The translations under genes were made by a program, and so were the position numbers. Shown piece after piece: positions 7,577-15,448 of a stretch of 64,000 bases of DNA. A model generated the notes under the pieces. That model searched no databases and was not told the origin of the DNA. It saw nothing but the letters and a program-made list of their open reading frames with translations. Origin of the DNA: Marinomonas foliarum (lineage in GTDB: Bacteria > Pseudomonadota > Gammaproteobacteria > Pseudomonadales > Marinomonadaceae); assembly GCF_003337275.1 (NCBI RefSeq), contig NZ_QPJQ01000016.1:1-64000 (forward strand). Reading direction: 5' to 3'. Position 1 is the first letter of the stretch; every line of letters begins with the position of its first letter.

Positions 7577-7945
7577 GTAATACCGATTCAAGCAGGCGGA
7601 TAGGGATCGATTTTCGTCCGCTTGAATCGTCTCCTATCGTTTGTTGTCCCTCTCGATCATACCTTTCTTATCTTATTCGGGTTCTGGCAGTCAGAACGGA
7701 TAATAAATAGTTATAAAACATTCTTAGAAAGCGACGTGTTTTTTGCTTTTGCAACTGGTTTTCTATCTCAAAATGTCGATCTTTTCATAAGTTCTAAGTA
7801 AAAAATAAGGAAAAAAGGCCTTGGCTGTTTCGTCTTAAATATAGGATGATAGATCCCATTTTTTGATATTGTCCTCCCAGTTTTATCGCCTTATTCTTGC
7901 CTGATTAAAATCCCCCTTCAGATTATTTTAGAGTATAAAAGAGCG
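7577..7945. other. Intergenic region with an imperfect hairpin; promoter region of the efflux genes
   Basis: A long imperfect hairpin (arms 7584-7592 and 7621-7629, with a possible inner GCGGA/TCCGC pairing) follows the hydrolase gene. It lacks a clear T-run, so it is either a weak terminator or a REP-like element. The rest (about 7640-7945) is AT-rich, contains no gene, and presumably holds the promoter of the HlyD/MFS operon. I found no operator there that I could name. Confidence 0.5.
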
Positions 7946-9088
7946 ATGGAAGAAATAGATAAGCATTCAATTAAAAAGAAAAACACCATTGTTATGTTGG
8001 CGATTGGCGTCGTTGTGGTATGCGTTGTTGTCTATATTTGGTGGTCAAAAATAGGACGATTCCACGAGGCAACAGAAGACGCTTATGTGTCAGGCAATAT
8101 TGTGAGTGTTATGTCGCAAATGTCTGGAACGGTTACGGATATCATGGTTGATAATACCAGCTTGGTGAGTGAGTCCGATCAATTAGTGAAAATCAATCCG
8201 GTGGATGCTCAGTTGGCTTTGCAACAGGCAGAGGCGAGCCTTGCGAGTACTATACGTTCTGTGCGCAATAGTTTTGCTTCTTTGGAAGAGCAGGAGGCTA
8301 ATGTGGGGTTGGCTAAAATCTCTTTGGATAAGGCGCAAAAAGATTATCAACGTCGAGTGAATTTAAAGAAGAATAACTTAATTTCTAATGAAGATTTAAG
8401 CCACTATGAAAGTACTTTAACGAGTGCTCAAGCTTCTTATAACCTTGCTCTGAAGTCATACGATACAAATAAAACTAAGGTCGACAATACGACGGTGCTG
8501 ACGCATCCCGATGTGTTAAAAGCGGAATCTGTTTTAAAAGCGGCTTGGTTAACGCTGAATCGTACTTCTATTCTTTCTCCTGCCAGTGGGTATATTGCGC
8601 AACGTAGTGTTCAAGTGGGCCAGCATGTGGCGGCAGGAACGACTTTGATGTCTGTTATTCCATTAAAAAATGTTTGGGTAACTGCGAATTTTAAAGAAAC
8701 ACAGCTTGGTAATATTCGTGCTGGACAGTCTGCCACTTTAACGTCTGATGTCTATGGTTCTAGTGTGATTTACCATGGCAAGGTAAAGGGAATAGAACCA
8801 GGAACGGGTAGTGCGTTTTCTTTGCTTCCCGCGTCTAACGCGACAGGAAACTGGATTAAGACGGTACAAAGGGTGCCGGTACGTATAGTGTTGGACCCTG
8901 CTGAATTAGAGGCGCACCCGCTGCGTCCTGGTTTGTCTATGAGTGTTACGGTCGATACCAATAATGCTGGCGCACCAGCATTAACACCTCTTGCAGATGT
9001 TCAGGCGCCTTGGCGTACTCATGTATTTGATCACAATGATGATGACGTCAATGTGATTATTCAAAAGATCATTAAAGAAAGTTTGTAA
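7946..9088 (+). CDS. HlyD/EmrA-type membrane fusion protein of a multidrug pump
   Basis: This 380-residue periplasmic adaptor has a cytoplasmic lysine-rich start, one membrane anchor (about 14-34) and a biotinyl-lipoyl half (VSGNIVSVMSQMSGTV). A long alpha-hairpin rich in Ala/Gln/Leu (about 90-190), the second lipoyl half (ILSPASGYIAQRSVQVGQ) and a beta-barrel (NVWVTANFKETQL) follow. This order is typical of EmrA. It should link the inner-membrane MFS pump encoded next to an outer-membrane TolC-type channel encoded elsewhere. The MFS gene begins directly after its stop codon. Confidence 0.9.
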   Translation: MEEIDKHSIKKKNTIVMLAIGVVVVCVVVYIWWSKIGRFHEATEDAYVSGNIVSVMSQMSGTVTDIMVDNTSLVSESDQLVKINPVDAQLALQQAEASLASTIRSVRNSFASLEEQEANVGLAKISLDKAQKDYQRRVNLKKNNLISNEDLSHYESTLTSAQASYNLALKSYDTNKTKVDNTTVLTHPDVLKAESVLKAAWLTLNRTSILSPASGYIAQRSVQVGQHVAAGTTLMSVIPLKNVWVTANFKETQLGNIRAGQSATLTSDVYGSSVIYHGKVKGIEPGTGSAFSLLPASNATGNWIKTVQRVPVRIVLDPAELEAHPLRPGLSMSVTVDTNNAGAPALTPLADVQAPWRTHVFDHNDDDVNVIIQKIIKESL

Positions 9089-9091
9089 GTG

Positions 9092-10657
9092 ATGATAAGT
9101 CGAATTAGTCGTCACAAATATGTGCCAGCGCCATCCCATGAATGGTTAATGCTGGCGACCATATTTCTACTTATGCTGCTGAACTTTTTACAGACCGGCA
9201 TGATTGTGTTTGCCGCTGCGCCATTGATGGGCGAACTTGGTGTTTCTCCACAAGAGTATAGTTTGGCAACCGCGTCGTATGCTTGTGTCGCTGTGGTTAC
9301 GATTTCAAAGCAGCGTTGGTTAGTTGAGCGAATGGGTTGGAAGCTCTACATATTGGGCTCCTTGTTCATCTTCTTTATAGGCTGTGTGGTAGGGTTTTAC
9401 TGTCGGAGCTTTGATGGCTTTTTGATTGGCTATGTCATCATGGGATTTGGCGGAGCTGCTTTCATGACGGGGGCTAGGGTTATTATTAATTTATTTCCCC
9501 CTAGCCTGATCCGCTTAACGGGTATTAAAGCATATGCTTATGGGTTGACCATAGGTTCGGCTCTTGCACCATTTTTAGCCGCGCATTTATTTATGACCGC
9601 TTCTTGGCACTATCTGTTTGTTATCTTGATGGTGGTGAGTTTATTGAGTGCAATTACGGCTGCTTTTTGTTTGCCGGGCATACCTGCAAAAGAAGAGATG
9701 CGTAGTCAAAGTCATCCTTATATTTTGATGGCCTTAGCTGCAGGTTCTTTTTTGGTTTTGTACGGCTTTCAGCACGGTAATTATGCTTTTTTTAGCAACA
9801 CTGTGTTGGTATGTGTGTTTTTATTGCTGGGCTTGAGCAGCCTGTATTATTTTTTACGCAGCATGGTGCGTCACCATGAAAATCGACCGTTATTGTCGAT
9901 GAAGTCGCTGTTTAGTAGCAAGTTGTACCGAAATGGCGTGACTGTGTTTTTTGTCTGTTATTTGATCATGGGGTCAAACAGTTATTTGATACCACAGATT
10001 ATGCAAAAAGGCCTTGGTTACGGCTGGAGCACGATTGGCAACTGGTACGCTCTTGGGCAAGTCGCGGGTGTTGTTGGGTTGTTCGTTAACATGCTTATTA
10101 TGCCTAAAAAGCCTCATGGAAAAAAATTCTATGTGGCAGGTTTTGTTTGCTTGATGGCGTACGGTTTTTTGATGATGAAGTTAACACCAACGACAAACTT
10201 ACAGACTTATGTGGTGCCAGCGCTATTCCTTTTTGTGTTTTTTACGGTGTGCGTACAAGGTACGGTGGCGGCGAAGGCGTTTGCCGAACTACAGCATGAT
10301 GAAACGGTCTTTTCTCACGCTCAGCAAGTGAAAAATATGGTGTCACAAATAAGTGTGGCGTTAGGAATATCCTTGGCAAGCATTGGGCTGCAGTGGCGTA
10401 CGACGGTGCATTATGGTGTGCTAAATCAGCATGTCGCAACGAACGACTCTATATTTGTAAGGACACTGAGTCAGATCAGTAATGTGTATAGCGCTCACAT
10501 GAGTAGCGATATGGCCACTAAGGCAGGTTTTGCATGGATTGCGGATCAAGTTCATCGTAATGCCGTGATATTGGCGGGGATTGATTATTTCTCTTTGCTA
10601 TTTGTTGCGGGGATTATCGGGGTGATTGTTATGGGGTGCCAAAAACGCCTAAACTAG
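9092..10657 (+). CDS. EmrB-type MFS transporter (DHA2 family)
   Basis: This protein of about 521 residues has many hydrophobic segments, consistent with the 14-helix DHA2 drug:H+ antiporters that pair with EmrA-type adaptors. The first helix follows a short N-terminal tail (HEWLMLATIFLLMLLNFLQT). Unlike textbook EmrB, the first loop motif is weakly conserved. The start may be GTG 9089 or the adjacent ATG 9092; the gene touches the stop of the adaptor, so the two are coupled. Substrates cannot be predicted from sequence. A LysR gene on the same strand follows closely. Confidence 0.85.
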   Translation: MISRISRHKYVPAPSHEWLMLATIFLLMLLNFLQTGMIVFAAAPLMGELGVSPQEYSLATASYACVAVVTISKQRWLVERMGWKLYILGSLFIFFIGCVVGFYCRSFDGFLIGYVIMGFGGAAFMTGARVIINLFPPSLIRLTGIKAYAYGLTIGSALAPFLAAHLFMTASWHYLFVILMVVSLLSAITAAFCLPGIPAKEEMRSQSHPYILMALAAGSFLVLYGFQHGNYAFFSNTVLVCVFLLLGLSSLYYFLRSMVRHHENRPLLSMKSLFSSKLYRNGVTVFFVCYLIMGSNSYLIPQIMQKGLGYGWSTIGNWYALGQVAGVVGLFVNMLIMPKKPHGKKFYVAGFVCLMAYGFLMMKLTPTTNLQTYVVPALFLFVFFTVCVQGTVAAKAFAELQHDETVFSHAQQVKNMVSQISVALGISLASIGLQWRTTVHYGVLNQHVATNDSIFVRTLSQISNVYSAHMSSDMATKAGFAWIADQVHRNAVILAGIDYFSLLFVAGIIGVIVMGCQKRLN

Positions 10658-10710
10658 CGTTTTTCCAATGTCATTTTTTGGTCTTTTTTTGTAGGGTAAT
10701 AAAGCGGTTT

Positions 10711-11631
10711 ATGGATTTTAACGATATTTATTATTTTTACCTGACTGCTGAACATGGTGGCTATACTGCTGCTGAGCGAGTATCGGGCATTACTAAATCG
10801 CTTTTAAGTCGTCGAGTCGCGCAGCTAGAAGATAAGCTGGGTATCCAATTGATTCAGCGCAACAGCCGCCAGTTTTCCCTAACTGATGCTGGCCTACAAT
10901 TGTATGAAGGCGCCATTAATATGGTGGCGGAAGGTCAATCTGCTTACGAGTCTGTGGCGTTATTGCAGTCTGTGCCTTCGGGTGTGGTTCGGGTAAGTTG
11001 TCCTGTTTTATTGGCTCAGCACCACTTTTCTGTCTTTTTGCCTGAGTTTATGAAGAAGTATCCCAAGATTTCCGTGTTTTTGGATGCGACAGATAGAGAT
11101 GTTCAGGTACTGGAAGAACGCATTGACATCGCGCTACGAACACGAGGCGCCATAGTTAATGGAGCCGGTATGGTGGCGAAGAAGCTGGGCACAAGCAAAA
11201 TGATTTTGGTAGCGAGTCCGCAGTTTATCAAAGAATTTGGAATGCCAACTCATCCAGATCAGCTTTCTAAACTGCCCACATTGACCGAAACTTTTGGTAA
11301 GCAGGAATCTGTTCATCAGTGGGAATTACTTGGACCGAACAGCAGTATTTGCTTGGTTCAGCACCATCCTCGGTTGGTGTGTTTGAACCGTTGGTTGCTT
11401 TTAAGTTCGGCATTGCAAGGTGTCGGGGTGGGGTTGGTGCCAGAAATTGTCGCTACGGAAGAGCTAGAAAGAGGGAATCTGGTGCGTGTTCTTCCTGAAT
11501 GGACAACTAAGATAAGCATTGTTCAGGCGGTATATTCAAATAGGAAAACCATGACACCAGCATTAAGAGTATTTTTGGAAAGTCTTTTGCAATATTTTGC
11601 TGAAGTGGTAAGTCCTAATCGTTTTGATTGA
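10711..11631 (+). CDS. LysR-family transcriptional regulator
   Basis: This LysR protein of about 306 residues has an N-terminal winged helix-turn-helix at 5-65 (DFNDIYYFYLTAEHGGYTAA, then SLLSRRVAQLEDKLGIQL). A periplasmic-binding-like effector domain starts around 90. The ATG at 10711 places the HTH at the very N-terminus as usual; the frame is open further upstream, to 10636, but that part would overlap the MFS gene and is not typical. It lies 53 bp after the MFS gene on the same strand, rather than divergent as LysR genes usually are. It may therefore be co-transcribed with, and control, the efflux genes. Ligand unknown. Confidence 0.87.
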   Translation: MDFNDIYYFYLTAEHGGYTAAERVSGITKSLLSRRVAQLEDKLGIQLIQRNSRQFSLTDAGLQLYEGAINMVAEGQSAYESVALLQSVPSGVVRVSCPVLLAQHHFSVFLPEFMKKYPKISVFLDATDRDVQVLEERIDIALRTRGAIVNGAGMVAKKLGTSKMILVASPQFIKEFGMPTHPDQLSKLPTLTETFGKQESVHQWELLGPNSSICLVQHHPRLVCLNRWLLLSSALQGVGVGLVPEIVATEELERGNLVRVLPEWTTKISIVQAVYSNRKTMTPALRVFLESLLQYFAEVVSPNRFD

Positions 11632-11664
11632 TCTGTTCAGTGCATTACTTTCGCTATCATGGGC

Positions 11665-12453
11665 TTATGGATTATTGGGCGTTGTGGCTCCCATTCGAGC
11701 GGATACTTTCCTACAGGCTTCTTTCACCAGTATTTGAAAGTGTTTAAAACGTGCGTCGTCTATTCGGAACTTTGGAACAGTAATACTTAGTGCGGCGACG
11801 GGTTCATTTCTGTGATTTAAAATAACGGAGGCGGCGCATTGAATGCCTTCCTCGTGCTCTTCCAAGTCTAAGGATACTTTGCTTTCACGGATTTTAAGAA
11901 GGTCGTCTCGTAGCATTTTTTCGTTAATAAATGTGGTGTCTGTGTGTTTGATAAAGCTCTGCTCATTAATAGCGGCCACCAATTGCTCTTCATTAAGAAA
12001 AGCCAGCATGGCTTTTCCAACACCTGTACAGTAAGCAGGGCCTTTTTTTCCAACCGCAGAAAATAGGCGCAAGCTTTTTTGACTCTCTAGTTTGTCGATA
12101 TAAATCACATCTCCTCGATCAAGTACCGCAAGGTGAATGGTTTCGCCTGTTTCATCCCATAAATGTTTTATTTGGTCTGCGGCAATATCACGTACATCGA
12201 TTTTTGCCCAAGCTTGGTGAGCAAGCTCTAATAGTCCGTAGCCCGGATGATAAAGCTGTGTGACTTCGTCAAAACGAACCAAGCCCTTTTCTGATAGAGA
12301 CATTAAAATCCGGTGAGCGGTAGCTTTCGGTAGGTCTGTTTTATCTACCAAATCCGCAAAGCGTAATGGCACTTTTGCTGCACACACTTCCTGTAAGAGA
12401 TTAAGTGTTTTGTCTAATGACGAGCCTCCACTTTTTGTTTCTTGTTCTGACAT
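11665..12453 (-). CDS. IclR-family regulator of the galactonate genes
   Basis: This 262-residue protein has an N-terminal winged HTH (about 14-75; LNLLQEVCAAKVPLRFADLV and LPKATAHRILMSLSEKGLV). An IclR effector domain (about 90-255) includes TGVGKAMLAFL and GIQCAASVILN. It is divergent from dgoK, with a 13+13 bp palindrome in the gap. It most likely represses the dgo operon until galactonate or a KDGal-type intermediate binds. Enterobacterial dgo operons use a GntR protein (DgoR), so an IclR regulator is a different wiring. The regulator's target is inferred from position. Confidence 0.88.
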   Translation of the reverse strand: MSEQETKSGGSSLDKTLNLLQEVCAAKVPLRFADLVDKTDLPKATAHRILMSLSEKGLVRFDEVTQLYHPGYGLLELAHQAWAKIDVRDIAADQIKHLWDETGETIHLAVLDRGDVIYIDKLESQKSLRLFSAVGKKGPAYCTGVGKAMLAFLNEEQLVAAINEQSFIKHTDTTFINEKMLRDDLLKIRESKVSLDLEEHEEGIQCAASVILNHRNEPVAALSITVPKFRIDDARFKHFQILVKEACRKVSARMGATTPNNP

Positions 12454-12554
12454 GATGGGATCCTTACTCTTTTCGAAGTATTTGTATGGTGAGGCAGCTC
12501 TTAAATATTTTAGTAAAAATAACCAGTCTTGAAAATGCCATAGATTGAGTATTG

Positions 12555-12583
12555 CAAATAGTGGAACTATGTTCCACTATTTG
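12555..12583. promoter_or_regulatory. Palindromic operator, probable IclR-family binding site
   Basis: Two perfect 13-base arms (12555-12567 and 12571-12583) are separated by TAT. The core TGGAAC/GTTCCA is the kind of site bound by IclR-type regulators. It is the only long palindrome I found in the 306-base gap between the divergent IclR gene and dgoK, about 100 bases before the IclR start and 176 before dgoK. It could control both. Confidence 0.72.
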
Positions 12584-12759
12584 TTGGCCTGTTTGTTTGA
12601 TATAGACTTCAGTTTAATCAGTAAGGTTTATAGATTTATAAAAATAAGAAGGTGTGCGCTATGCAGGCGGCATAAAGGTATTGGTGTTGTTCTAGCAGCA
12701 TTTCTTCACCGAACACACTAAAAATTAACGTAGAACTTATGATATCGAGGTCTCTTGTA

Positions 12760-13761
12760 ATGACCCAAATTAATCCTGTTCCGCAATCAGCTGATGGTAG
12801 CGCAAGCTTCATTGCTGTCGATTGGGGAACGACCAATTTACGTGCCTTTTTGATGACTCAGGATGGTCAAATTCAAGCTCAGCGAGACAGTGATCGAGGC
12901 ATGCTAAAGCTTGGCCCGGCTGAATTTGAAAGCGTTCTATCTGATTTGCTGGGAGATTGGCTAACGCCTGATTTGCCGATTTATATGGCGGGCATGGTGG
13001 GCAGTCGCGGTGGTTGGCAAGAAGTACCTTACCAGAATTGTCCTATCAAGTTAGACGACTTATCTGAACATCTTTTTTGGTTGACGACATCTTTGCCAAA
13101 CAAGGTAGCGATTGTGCCTGGGTTACGTGGTGAAGGTGTCTCTGGACTTACTGATGTCATGCGCGGCGAAGAAACGCAATTATTGGGTGCGATTGATTGG
13201 TTAGAGGAGCAAGGTCGAGCCGATGAGTCTCCCGTATTTTGTTTGCCGGGAACCCACTGTAAATGGGCGCAAATTACAGAAGGTCAGGTCACGCAGTTTT
13301 CTACCTCTATCACTGGTGAATTATTTGCGCGTTTGAACGATGAATCCAGTTTGGTAAAAGGTTTGCCTCAATCTGATCAGCTGAATAAAGCTGCCTTCAA
13401 AAAAGGCGTTTTGGCGAGCCAGCAAGCGGGCGGTATTTTGCATCATTTATTCAGTGCTCGAAGTCGTTTTGTGTGTGGCGAGTTAGCCGCAGATGAAGTT
13501 CGAGATTACTTATCTGGTGTTGTAATTGGTCATGATGTGAATGATGTTTTGCTGGCATTAGAGGCAGAATCATTAGAAACGCAAAGTGGCCGAGTAGTGA
13601 TTATTGGTAGTCAGGCATTGAGCGCGCGATATGCCTTAGCCTTGTCTTCGCGCGATCTTACTGCTGAATTTCTGGCAGCTAACGAAGCGAGTATTCGTGG
13701 TTTAAAGCGTTTGGCGAATCGTCAGGCTAAGTCGGAAACTAATCCGACAAAAGGAGCGTAA
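12760..13761 (+). CDS. dgoK: 2-dehydro-3-deoxygalactonokinase
   Basis: This sugar kinase of about 333 residues belongs to the DgoK family and phosphorylates 2-dehydro-3-deoxy-D-galactonate at C6. The N-terminal phosphate-binding segment FIAVDWGTTNLRAFLM is the ASKHA hallmark; MAGMVGSRGGWQE and the GTHCKWAQI motif are typical of DgoK. The ATG at 12760 has GAGG nine bases upstream and is preferred over an in-frame ATG at 12739. It is the first gene of a three-gene operon with dgoA and a lactonase, divergent from the IclR gene. Confidence 0.9.
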   Translation: MTQINPVPQSADGSASFIAVDWGTTNLRAFLMTQDGQIQAQRDSDRGMLKLGPAEFESVLSDLLGDWLTPDLPIYMAGMVGSRGGWQEVPYQNCPIKLDDLSEHLFWLTTSLPNKVAIVPGLRGEGVSGLTDVMRGEETQLLGAIDWLEEQGRADESPVFCLPGTHCKWAQITEGQVTQFSTSITGELFARLNDESSLVKGLPQSDQLNKAAFKKGVLASQQAGGILHHLFSARSRFVCGELAADEVRDYLSGVVIGHDVNDVLLALEAESLETQSGRVVIIGSQALSARYALALSSRDLTAEFLAANEASIRGLKRLANRQAKSETNPTKGA

Positions 13762-13765
13762 TGAT

Positions 13766-14401
13766 ATGAAACATTCTTTTGATGCGTTGATGCAAGAATT
13801 TCCAATGGTTGCCATTCTTCGTGGTGTTAAGCCTGACGAGGTCGTTGAGCATGCTCAAGTTTTAATTGATGCTGGTTTTCGTCTAATTGAAGTGCCACTT
13901 AATTCGCCTGATGCCTTTACCAGCATTCGCTCTCTTCAGGAAAAGTTCGGTGACCAAGTATTGATTGGCGCTGGTACTGTTTTGACCATGGCGCAGTTAA
14001 CCGAGCTGGTCTACACGGGGGCAAAATTAATGGTTTGTCCGCATACCGATGTTGAATTGATTAAAGCCGCGAAAGTGGCAGGTTTGTATGCAATGCCGGG
14101 ATTTTTTACCGCGAGTGAGGCTTTTTCGGCACTGCATGCCGGCGCTGATGCGGTAAAACTGTTTCCTGCCGAAGCCTTACCAACAATTAACGTAGTAAAA
14201 GCATTAGGCGCAGTTATTCCTACCGAGACTTGGTTGTGTCCTGTTGGTGGTGTTACGCCAGATAACGTGGCGGACTATTTAAATGTTGGCGCTCGTGGTT
14301 TTGGTTTAGGTTCGGCTTTGTATAAAAAGGGTCAATCGGCCGAAGTCACTAAAACGAATGCAGAAGCCTTTATGGCGGCATGGAAGGCTTTTCAAAAATA
14401 G
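13766..14401 (+). CDS. dgoA: 2-dehydro-3-deoxy-6-phosphogalactonate aldolase
   Basis: This 211-residue class I aldolase of the KDPG/KDPGal family splits 2-dehydro-3-deoxy-6-phosphogalactonate into pyruvate and glyceraldehyde 3-phosphate. The Schiff-base lysine is Lys131 in DAVKLFPAEAL, and the N-terminal MVAILRGVKPDE motif carries the family Glu/Arg region. AAGGAG lies nine bases before the ATG, inside the end of dgoK. The choice of KDPGal over KDPG as substrate rests on the adjacent dgoK. Confidence 0.9.
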   Translation: MKHSFDALMQEFPMVAILRGVKPDEVVEHAQVLIDAGFRLIEVPLNSPDAFTSIRSLQEKFGDQVLIGAGTVLTMAQLTELVYTGAKLMVCPHTDVELIKAAKVAGLYAMPGFFTASEAFSALHAGADAVKLFPAEALPTINVVKALGAVIPTETWLCPVGGVTPDNVADYLNVGARGFGLGSALYKKGQSAEVTKTNAEAFMAAWKAFQK

Positions 14402-14441
14402 CTCTCTTTAAGTAAAAAGCAGAGATAGGAGAATAAAAACA

Positions 14442-15320
14442 ATGAAGCAAATTAGTACTCAACGACATCAATTAGCCGAAGGGCCATTTTGGAGTCAGTC
14501 AGAACAAGCTCTGTATTGGGTTGATATTCCTGCCTGCCAAGTGTGGCGCTGGCATCAAGAGTCTAATGAATACCAACATTGGACTTTGCCGAAAAAAGTG
14601 TCTGCGGTATTCACTACTCAAAGTGATCGATTGTTGGTGGCTTTGGCGGATTCTGTTGCGTATTTAGATAAAGCGACAGGTGAATTAGAACACTTATGTG
14701 ACTTAGATACCGATATTCCTGGTAACCGCAGTAACGATGCCAAATGTGACCCAAATGGTGTGTTATGGCTTGGTACCATGGACGATGCTGAAGAAAGTGC
14801 ATCGGGCCGCTTGTGGAAAATCACTCCTGAAGGCAAAAAGACACTCATGTTGGAGGGGGTTGGTATTTCCAATACACTGGCATGGGACGAGTCTCGAGGA
14901 CGTTTTTATTTTGGCGATTCAATGACTCGTAAAGTGCACGTTTTTCCGTATCCAGAGTTTTGTGATGTGCGCAGCCAAAACCCATTTTTTGAAGTGAAAG
15001 AAGGTATTGGGGCTGATGGCTCTTGTATTGATGCCGAAGCCTGTATATGGAACGCAAATTGGGATGGTTCACGCATTGTACGCTACAGCCCAGAAGGTGA
15101 AGTGTTGCAGACGATTGAGTTGCCGTTCTCTAAGCCGACAAGTTGTGTGTTTGGTGGTGCGGACGGCAATACACTGTTCATCACGTCGGCGAGTGTTGCC
15201 ACAAGTGAAAGCGAATTAGCAGAAAAGCCGTTGTCCGGTCATGTTGTGGCTATCGATTTAAAGGTCGCGCTGGGTCTTGATGTCACCGGTGAACCAAGTC
15301 AGCCATTTGCTGGATTTTAG
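14442..15320 (+). CDS. SMP-30/gluconolactonase-family lactonase
   Basis: This 292-residue six-bladed beta-propeller belongs to the SMP-30/LRE family. Metal-binding residues expected in this fold include the early Glu in LAEGPFW, Asn/Asp in GNRSNDAKCDPNG and Asp in DGSCIDAEACIW. Given the neighbours, it probably hydrolyses galactono-lactone to galactonate, the step before dehydration to KDGal. A GGAG ribosome site precedes it and a strong terminator follows, closing the operon. No galactonate dehydratase, galactose dehydrogenase or transporter is in the window. Confidence 0.83.
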   Translation: MKQISTQRHQLAEGPFWSQSEQALYWVDIPACQVWRWHQESNEYQHWTLPKKVSAVFTTQSDRLLVALADSVAYLDKATGELEHLCDLDTDIPGNRSNDAKCDPNGVLWLGTMDDAEESASGRLWKITPEGKKTLMLEGVGISNTLAWDESRGRFYFGDSMTRKVHVFPYPEFCDVRSQNPFFEVKEGIGADGSCIDAEACIWNANWDGSRIVRYSPEGEVLQTIELPFSKPTSCVFGGADGNTLFITSASVATSESELAEKPLSGHVVAIDLKVALGLDVTGEPSQPFAGF

Positions 15321-15352
15321 CTGTCTAGCGTATATAACTAATTTTTATAAAG

Positions 15353-15388
15353 AAAGCCCGCTCAAAGAGATTTGAGTGGGCTTTTTTA
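15353..15388 (+). terminator. Terminator of the dgo operon
   Basis: A 14-bp stem (15353-15366 with 15371-15384, one G-T pair) with a GAGA loop runs into a T-run. It separates the dgo operon from the Zur-boxed transporter genes. Confidence 0.88.
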
Positions 15389-15402
15389 TTGTGCAAAAAA
15401 AG

Positions 15403-15425
15403 GTAATGTTATATTATTACATTTT
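15403..15425. promoter_or_regulatory. Probable Zur (zinc uptake regulator) box
   Basis: The core 15405-15423 is a near-perfect inverted repeat centred on 15414, with one mismatched pair. It matches the gammaproteobacterial Zur consensus GAAATGTTATANTATAACATTTC at about 20 of 23 positions. It lies 23 bases before the preferred start codon of the substrate-binding gene, where a repressor would block transcription. This predicts induction of the importer when zinc is scarce. Confidence 0.78.
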
Positions 15426-15448
15426 TGTGTTTCATGGATAATACGGAT

